The notes beneath the pieces are model-generated. The model had not been told where the DNA came from. It made no database searches and was given only the letters and a program-made list of their open reading frames with translations. A stretch of DNA of 64,000 bases from Tessaracoccus aquimaris. GTDB taxonomy: Bacteria > Actinomycetota > Actinomycetes > Propionibacteriales > Propionibacteriaceae. Positions within the stretch are counted from its first letter, which is position 1, and every line of letters starts with the position of its first letter. Shown here one piece after another: positions 62,680 to 64,000 of the stretch. Made by a program: the position numbers and the translations under genes. The stretch lies in contig NZ_CP019606.1 in assembly GCF_001997345.1 (NCBI RefSeq), forward strand, positions 1,302,001 through 1,366,000, written 5' to 3'.

Positions 62680-63751
62680 CAGGCGGCCTCGGCGATCACG
62701 GCGCTGCCGACCACCCGGTCGCCGGAATACACGACCACCGTCTGGCCGGGCGCGACGCCTGAGGCGGGCTCGTCGAGGTCGACGCTCAACCCGTTCCCGG
62801 TCGCCACGACCGTGGCCTCCTGCGCGACGCCGTGCGCCCGGTACTGCGCCCTTCCCCGGAAGGAGCCCTCGACGGGGCCCTCGGTCCAGGTCGGCCGGAT
62901 GCCGGAGAGGCGCCGCACGCCCAACTGGGCGCGATCGCCCACCACGACGGTGCGGGAGACGGGTTCGATGCTCAGCACGTAGCGCGGGTCGCCCGAGGGT
63001 GAGGGGACTCGCAGGTCGAGGCCCTTGCGTTGGCCGACTGTGTAGCGGTGCGTGCCGCGGTGCTGGCCGAGCACCGCGCCGTCGGCGTCGACGATGTCGC
63101 CGGGGCATCGTCGATGTAGCGGGCGAGGAAGCCCTGCGTGTCGCCATCGGCGATGAAGCAGATGTCGTGGCTGTCGGGCTTCTTCGCGACCCCGAAGCCA
63201 AGCGCCCTTGCCTCCTCGCGGACCACCGGCTTCTCCACGTCGAACAGCGGGAAGAGGCAGCGCGAGAGTTGCTGCTGGTTGAGCATGCCGAGCACGTAGG
63301 ACTGGTCCTTCGCGTCGTCGGCGGCCCGGTGCAGCGACACCGTCGAGTCGGGGTTGCGGCGCAGGTCGGCGTAATGGCCGGTCGCGACCGCATCGAAGCC
63401 GAGCCCGATGCCACGGTCCAGGACGGCGGCGAACTTGATCTTCTCGTTGCAGCGCAGGCACGGGTTCGGGGTGCGACCTGCGCGGTACTCGGCGACGAAG
63501 TCCTCGACGACGGCCTCGTGGAACTCCTCCGCGAAGTCCCACACGTAGAACGGGATGTCGAGCTTGTCCGCGACCCGGCGCGCGTCGTGGGAGTCCTCGA
63601 GCGAGCAGCAACCGCGGGCGCCGGAGCGGTACGACGCGGGGTTCTTCGACAGCGCAAGGTGCACGCCCGTCACGTCGTGGCCCTCGGCCACGAGGCGCGC
63701 TGCGGCGACGGCGGAGTCGACCCCGCCTGACATCGCGACCAGTACCCGCAC
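62679..63751 (-). CDS. mnmA: tRNA-specific 2-thiouridylase MnmA; internal frameshift
   Basis: ATP-dependent enzyme placing sulfur on U34 of Lys, Glu and Gln tRNAs; 357 residues after repair. The PP-loop [11 protein letters not shown] is at the N-terminus, the first catalytic Cys is in [12 protein letters not shown] and the second in [17 protein letters not shown]. One base is missing at 63102-63105; repair joins [15 protein letters not shown]. Downstream of a cysteine desulfurase gene, the natural sulfur donor. Confidence 0.95.
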
Positions 63752-63784
63752 CGTGTCTCCTCCCGTTGGATCGGCCGTGACAGT

Positions 63785-64000
63785 CTACGCGCCGAAGGCG
63801 GAACGACCCTGCTCGACGGCGAGCGGCAGGACCTCCTCCAGCCGGGCGATGTCGGCCTCGGTGGTGGTGCGTCCGAGCGAGAAGCGCAGCGACTGGCTCG
63901 CCTCGTCGACGCTGCGCCCCATGGCGAGCAGCACCTCGCTCGGCTGATGCACTCCCGCGCGGCAGGCGGAGCCGACGGAGGCGTGCACCCCGCGTTGGTC
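63785..64000 (-). CDS. Cysteine desulfurase (NifS/IscS-like), C-terminal part only
   Basis: The visible 71 codons are the C-terminal end of a PLP cysteine desulfurase, cut by the window edge. The active-site loop GSACRAGVHQPSEVL, with its Cys, and SLRFSLGRTTTEADI are characteristic. It ends 33 bp before mnmA and probably delivers sulfur for thiouridine formation. The PLP-lysine region lies outside the window. Confidence 0.9.
   Translation of the reverse strand, partial: DQRGVHASVGSACRAGVHQPSEVLLAMGRSVDEASQSLRFSLGRTTTEADIARLEEVLPLAVEQGRSAFGA

Overview
The window is high-GC (about 70% by eye) actinobacterial chromosome, most likely from the Propionibacteriaceae or a close relative; Tessaracoccus-like is my guess and rests on gene order, not on a search. 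Pointers are the ruvCAB-yajC-secDF-apt order, a PriA-type HisA with no trpF in view, hisI heading a trp operon that carries the Trp-associated membrane protein and an HGxxPAAW protein, an MshD-like acetyltransferase, a TIGR03085-type protein, and a sugar ABC system without its own ATPase. I see no rRNA, tRNA, prophage, transposase or CRISPR array.

Layout. 1-523: a 66-bp tandem repeat array. 524-22691: an almost gap-free minus-strand run. In transcription order this is dnaE, a membrane protein, hisD-hisC-hisB-hisH-hisA/priA, a fatty acyl-CoA reductase-like/HAD fusion, a LarA-domain protein, a PlsC-type acyltransferase, an acetyltransferase, yebC, ruvC-ruvA-ruvB, yajC-secD-secF, apt and a potassium channel. 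22803-26222: a YidE/AspT-type transporter, a secreted beta-propeller protein and two palindromic elements. 26314-31744: a LacI-controlled oligosaccharide uptake and GH130 phosphorylase locus with a clear operator and terminator. 31789-38826: a deaminase, an RpiB-type isomerase and glutamate synthase (gltD, gltB). 38827-41767: repeats, a membrane-anchored protein and an MFS transporter. 41772-47106: hisI-trpE-(two small membrane proteins)-trpC-trpB-trpA, read on the minus strand. 47107-48050: a 143-bp element present three times. 48051-51263: a MOSC protein, a TIGR03085 protein, a second stand-alone trpB and a small membrane protein. 51297-56433: a TMEM175-type channel, a Fic protein with a palindromic operator, and a molybdenum oxidoreductase with its FdhD maturase. 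56434-56867: more repeats. 56868-60153: gatB-gatA-gatC. 60399-64000: an alpha/beta hydrolase, a small membrane protein, a MetE/UROD-like protein, mnmA and the end of a cysteine desulfurase.

A caution for any reader: 17 genes, many of them housekeeping, are broken by 23 frameshifts. Every one is repaired by adding one base to a short C or G run, and each repaired gene then has a length divisible by three. I read these as sequencing or assembly under-calls and annotate the repaired genes at full length.

The most interesting items are a family of 80-86 bp dyad-symmetric elements in two subfamilies, the reductase-HAD/LarA-like/PlsC cluster whose pathway I cannot name, the Fic gene with a palindrome across its promoter, and the extra trpB.
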